Positions 7,276 through 10,225 of a stretch of 10,225 nucleotides of DNA are shown here, in pieces (positions within the stretch are counted from its first letter, which is position 1; the number at the start of each line of letters is the position of its first letter). Under the pieces are notes generated by a model. It was not told the origin of the DNA, did not search any database, and worked only from the letters and a program-made list of their open reading frames with translations. A program made the position numbers and the translations under genes. This stretch comes from Actinomycetota bacterium (GTDB taxonomy: Bacteria > Actinomycetota > Humimicrobiia > Humimicrobiales > Humimicrobiaceae). Location: NCBI GenBank assembly GCA_016783995.1, contig JADHVN010000047.1, forward strand, positions 1-10,225, read 5' to 3'.

Positions 7276-8268
7276 ATGCCGGTAAAGAAATATAATGTTG
7301 TAGGTATTGGTAATGCTATTGTTGATATCCTGGCTAACATAGAAGATGATTTTCTCCAGGAACATAATCTCAGGAAAGGGATGATGAGACTTGTTGATGA
7401 ACTTGAGGTTAAAAGGCTTCATACATGTATTGATGCAGTAAGGGAAGTTTCAGGAGGTTCAGCTGCAAATACAATTGCCGGACTGGCATCTCTGGGTAAT
7501 TCGGTAGCTTTTATGGGTAAAGTTAGAGACGATCCCATGGGAGAGTCCTTTGAGAAAGGGCTCAAGGCGCTTGGAGTGAATTACTGTACCAAAAAAGCAG
7601 TGAGCGGGCAGCCAACAGCATGTTGTGTAGTGCTGACTACACAGGATGCACAGAGAACCATGAATACCTGCCTGGGTATTTCAGGGTCTCTGGGTCCTGA
7701 AGATATTGACGAAACTATTATTTCGCAGTCAGAAATTATCTATCTGGAGGGTTATCTCTGGGATAGTAATGAAGCTAAAAAAGCGTTTAAAAAGGCAGTA
7801 AGAATTGCCGGGGGGACAGGCGGAAGGGTTGCCCTGAGCCTATCAGATTCTTTTTGTGTCAGGCGTCACCGAGTTGAATTTCTGGGCCTGGTTAAAAATC
7901 ATGTAGATATTCTTTTTGCCAATGAGGAAGAAATTAAATCATTGTTTGAAACCAGCACACTGGAGAAAGCAATTTCCGGATGCAAGGAAATGAAAAATAT
8001 CTGTGCAATTACAAGATCGGAAAAAGGATCAGTTGTTGTATTTAAGGATAGAATATATATGATATCACCACAAAGAAATATCAATGTAGTCGATACAACC
8101 GGTGCCGGAGATCTTTATGCAGCCGGATTTCTACATGGGCTGACTAAAGGTATGGATCTCGAGTCCTGTGGGAAAATAGGAAGTATAATTGCGGCTGAAG
8201 TCATCAGCCATTTTGGCGCCCGCCCGGAGGTATCCCTGATCGAACTGCTAAACGGCAGTGGTTTTTAA
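7276..8268 (+). CDS. PfkB-family (ribokinase-like) carbohydrate/nucleoside kinase, probable adenosine kinase
   Basis: Cytoplasmic ATP-dependent kinase. The N-terminal block VVGIGNAIVDILA (8-20), the substrate-side VSGGSAANT (58-66) and the C-terminal PfkB signature DTTGAGDLYAAGF (273-285), with Asp279 as catalytic base, are all present. Internal blocks such as DAQRTMNT, YLEGYLWD, ALSLSDSFCV and DILFANEEE closely resemble proteins annotated adenosine kinase in alphaproteobacteria, from memory of that family. The 330 residues are a normal full length. GAGG at 7267-7270 sets the start at 7276. It is first in a unit with mtnP (58-base gap), whose substrate is a modified adenosine. That supports adenosine to AMP, but a sugar or methylthioribose-related substrate is not excluded, since PfkB specificity is poorly predicted from sequence. 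Membership of the family is certain; the exact substrate is inferred. Confidence 0.88.
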   Translation: MPVKKYNVVGIGNAIVDILANIEDDFLQEHNLRKGMMRLVDELEVKRLHTCIDAVREVSGGSAANTIAGLASLGNSVAFMGKVRDDPMGESFEKGLKALGVNYCTKKAVSGQPTACCVVLTTQDAQRTMNTCLGISGSLGPEDIDETIISQSEIIYLEGYLWDSNEAKKAFKKAVRIAGGTGGRVALSLSDSFCVRRHRVEFLGLVKNHVDILFANEEEIKSLFETSTLEKAISGCKEMKNICAITRSEKGSVVVFKDRIYMISPQRNINVVDTTGAGDLYAAGFLHGLTKGMDLESCGKIGSIIAAEVISHFGARPEVSLIELLNGSGF

Positions 8269-8326
8269 TCCGGTTTTATATTTTTATAATAATGAAATAT
8301 ATTTAAGATAATAGGAAAGGAAAGAT

Positions 8327-9136
8327 ATGGCTAGCGATCAAAAAGCTGATATTGGCGTATTTGGAGGTTCCGGGTTTTATTCATTTCTGAAGGAAATACA
8401 GGAATATGAAGTGGATACCCCCTACGGTGCCCCTTCAGATAAAGTGGTAATTGGCGAGGTTACAGGGAAAAAAGTTGCTTTTATACCCAGGCATGGAAGA
8501 AATCACGATTTACCTCCTCATAAAATTAATTACAGGGCGAATATTTATGCTATGAAAAAATTAGGTGTCCAGTATATTTTTGGTCCTTGTACCTCTGGAA
8601 GTTTGCAGCCGCACATAAAGCCAGGACAGTTTGTAGTATGTGATCAATTCGTGGATAGAACCAAAGGAAGAATTGATACTTTTTATGATGGCCCCAAAAC
8701 TATTCATATAGCCATGGCTGAACCATATTGTCCAAATTTGCGGAAAATTGTAATTGAAAGTGCAGAAGAGCTCAAAATAGACTACCACCCCAGGGGTACT
8801 ATAGTGGTTATTCAGGGTCCCAGGTTCAGTACCAAATCGGAGAGCAGGTGGTTTGCAAATCAGGGATGGGAAGTTGTAAGCATGACCCAATATCCGGAAG
8901 TGTGCCTGGCAAGAGAACAGGAAATATGTTACGTAAATATTTCCTTAATTACTGATTATGACGCAGGACTGGAAGGCCATCCTGAAGTCAAGCCTGTAAC
9001 TATCGAGGAAGTAATAAGAGTGTTTAACCAAAACAATGAAAAGGTAAGAAACCTGCTTTTTAAAGCAATTTCAAAGATTACGGGTAAAAGAGATTGTATT
9101 TGTTCTCATGCGTTAAAAGATGCTGCAGTTAATTAG
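8327..9136 (+). CDS. mtnP: S-methyl-5'-thioadenosine phosphorylase
   Basis: Splits methylthioadenosine, a by-product of polyamine and other S-adenosylmethionine-dependent reactions, with phosphate into adenine and methylthioribose 1-phosphate. It is a trimeric purine nucleoside phosphorylase-fold enzyme of the cytoplasm. The phosphate loop is GVFGGSGFY (10-18); RHGRNHDLPPHKINYRAN (55-72), CDQFVDRTKGR (105-115), GPRFSTKSESRWF (164-176) and MTQYPEVCLARE (186-197) follow. LITDYDAG (207-214) holds Asp210 and Asp212, the pair that in human MTAP selects a 6-amino purine, which favours this enzyme over a guanosine/inosine phosphorylase. The 269 residues are full length. The start at 8327 has AGGAAAGGAAAG just upstream. 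It lies 58 bases after the kinase and 80 before purC, probably in the same transcription unit. Methylthioinosine activity or breadth of substrates cannot be read from the sequence. Confidence 0.95.
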   Translation: MASDQKADIGVFGGSGFYSFLKEIQEYEVDTPYGAPSDKVVIGEVTGKKVAFIPRHGRNHDLPPHKINYRANIYAMKKLGVQYIFGPCTSGSLQPHIKPGQFVVCDQFVDRTKGRIDTFYDGPKTIHIAMAEPYCPNLRKIVIESAEELKIDYHPRGTIVVIQGPRFSTKSESRWFANQGWEVVSMTQYPEVCLAREQEICYVNISLITDYDAGLEGHPEVKPVTIEEVIRVFNQNNEKVRNLLFKAISKITGKRDCICSHALKDAAVN

Positions 9137-9155
9137 GTAGTAATTTACAAAAGAA

Positions 9156-9184
9156 TTGATTACATGCTGTATAGGTATTATAAA
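9156..9184 (+). promoter_or_regulatory. Possible promoter for purC
   Basis: TTGATT (9156-9161) and TATAAA (9179-9184) are 17 bases apart in the 80-base gap between mtnP and purC, leaving a leader of about 27 bases that ends in a strong GGGAGGA (9206-9212). purC could therefore be transcribed alone as well as by readthrough from mtnP. I see no purine riboswitch. Confidence 0.4.
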
Positions 9185-9216
9185 AGAAGTAAGCATAAAA
9201 AATAAGGGAGGATTTT

Positions 9217-10107
9217 ATGAAATTAGTAGGGGATGTAGAAATTGAAAATTTAGAGAAATTAAGAAGCGGGAAAGTCAGAGAAATGTTTTCTCTAGAGGAT
9301 AGGATTTTAATAGTGACCACTGACAGGATTTCTGCTTTTGACTTTATTTTACCTTCTTTGATTCCTTTAAAGGGTATAATTTTAAATAAGATATCAGTTT
9401 TCTGGTTTAATTATTTAAAGGATGTAATTGATAACCATTTAATTGAGAGTGATGTAGGAAGGTTTCCAAAATACTTAAAGAGATATAAAGATACCCTTGG
9501 TGGAAGATCGGTTATAGTAAAAAAAGTAAAAATCTATCCTATAGAATGTGTTGTACGCGGATATATAACAGGTTCCGGCTTGGAGGAATATAAAAAGACT
9601 GGAATGATTGGAGATTTGAAATTGCCACCCAACCTTTCCAAATGTGACCGGCTGCCGGAAGCTATTTTTACTCCAACCACTAAAGAAGTGTCAGGTCATG
9701 ATGTGGCTATTACTATAAATAAAGCTAAAAAAATATTTGGCGCTGAAATGATAGAATTTTTAAAGAAAAAAAGCATAGAGCTTTACATGAAAGCTTCCGA
9801 ATATGCCATAAGGCAGGGTATAATAATTGCAGATACCAAGTTTGAATTTGGTATAACCGATGATAAGATAATACTGGCTGATGAGGCTTTAACCCCGGAT
9901 TCATCCAGATTCTGGCCTTTGGATGAATATGTGCCTGGAAGAGAACAGAAAAGTTTTGATAAACAATATGTAAGAGATTACCTTCTTTCAACGAATTGGG
10001 ACAGAAGATCCACTCCTCCCGAATTGCCTCGCGATGTTGTTGAAAAAACATCTGAAAGATATATTGCTGCCTATGAAAAAATAGTCGTGGAAAAATTCAA
10101 AGTTTAA
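9217..10107 (+). CDS. purC: Phosphoribosylaminoimidazole-succinocarboxamide (SAICAR) synthetase
   Basis: Condenses CAIR with aspartate using ATP to make SAICAR, a late step in de novo IMP synthesis. The N-terminal ATP-binding strand-loop is LRSGKVREMF (15-24), followed by TTDRISAFDFILPSLIPLKG (34-53). ECVVRGYITGSGLEEYKKTG (110-129), EAIFTPTTK (148-156) and GHD (160-162) form the active site. ADTKFEFG (205-212), DEALTPDSSRFWP (222-234) and SFDKQYVRDYL (246-256) complete the family pattern. At 296 residues it is the long, Ade1-like form, longer than the roughly 235-residue E. coli and Bacillus type. GGGAGGA four bases before the ATG is the strongest Shine-Dalgarno in the window. Other pur genes are not visible; purC here sits apart from a full pur operon, at least on its 5' side, next to purine-salvage genes. 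Confidence 0.97.
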   Translation: MKLVGDVEIENLEKLRSGKVREMFSLEDRILIVTTDRISAFDFILPSLIPLKGIILNKISVFWFNYLKDVIDNHLIESDVGRFPKYLKRYKDTLGGRSVIVKKVKIYPIECVVRGYITGSGLEEYKKTGMIGDLKLPPNLSKCDRLPEAIFTPTTKEVSGHDVAITINKAKKIFGAEMIEFLKKKSIELYMKASEYAIRQGIIIADTKFEFGITDDKIILADEALTPDSSRFWPLDEYVPGREQKSFDKQYVRDYLLSTNWDRRSTPPELPRDVVEKTSERYIAAYEKIVVEKFKV

Positions 10108-10225
10108 ATTTTCTGGTACTGGAAGGTAAAATCTAAAATTATTAATGTAGATATTGCACTGGCAAATAATTTTAATGCTGGCTCGTTAAATGTAGAGATT
10201 TCCATTTCTATTTATATTAAATAAT
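10108..10225 (+). other. Non-coding or unrecognised tail after purC
   Basis: No start codon with a ribosome-binding site and no GC-rich terminator is visible. The purC frame stays open after its stop until a TAA at 10222-10224, but contains no ATG, GTG or TTG, so I do not call a gene. The stretch includes AATGTAGA twice (10144-10151 and 10189-10196, 45 bases apart), the inverted repeat and the 18-base asd match described separately. Confidence 0.4.
10135..10173. repeat. AT-only 9-base inverted repeat downstream of purC
   Basis: AAAATTATT (10135-10143) and AATAATTTT (10165-10173) are perfect reverse complements separated by 21 bases. All pairs are A-T and the loop is long, so a stable terminator hairpin is doubtful, although it is the only inverted repeat seen after purC. 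Confidence 0.3.

Noticed and set aside
10108..10224. Small gene or purC extension in the open frame after purC
   Set aside because: PurC already ends at its normal C-terminus, the frame has no ATG, GTG or TTG, and no ribosome-binding site is present.

Overview
The window reads as an ordinary stretch of central metabolism from an AT-rich bacterium. A large pyruvate:ferredoxin oxidoreductase (PFOR) points to anaerobic or fermentative carbon metabolism. The sequence alone does not fix the phylum. The proteins recall both clostridial and deep-branching actinobacterial relatives, and that impression comes from remembered family sequences, not a search. No mobile element, CRISPR array, tRNA or rRNA is visible.

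Left part (1-5678, plus strand): the 3' nine-tenths of a PFOR gene (start lies upstream of the window), then lysC (aspartate kinase) after 51 bases, then asd (aspartate-semialdehyde dehydrogenase) after a 174-base gap with a possible promoter. LysC and Asd catalyse the first two steps from aspartate towards lysine, threonine, methionine and diaminopimelate. Inside lysC a ribosome-binding site and ATG sit exactly where the separate beta (regulatory) subunit starts in Corynebacterium-type aspartate kinases.

Middle (5719-7275): rarA, an AAA+ replication-fork maintenance ATPase, runs on the minus strand, convergent with asd and divergent from the next gene. In the 213-base divergent region two sigma-70-like promoters lie back to back. 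Their -35 boxes form a perfect 13-base palindrome, the most interesting regulatory signal here.

Right part (7276-10107, plus strand): a PfkB-family kinase of the adenosine-kinase type, S-methyl-5'-thioadenosine phosphorylase (mtnP) and SAICAR synthetase (purC). The set joins adenosine/methylthioadenosine salvage to de novo purine synthesis. purC has a strong Shine-Dalgarno and possibly its own promoter. The last 118 bases hold no recognisable gene, but do hold an 18-base exact copy of a piece of asd and a weak AT-only inverted repeat.

I found no convincing undescribed system. The leads worth checking are the two-product lysC, the palindromic divergent promoter, the substrate of the PfkB kinase beside mtnP, and the 18-base repeat.
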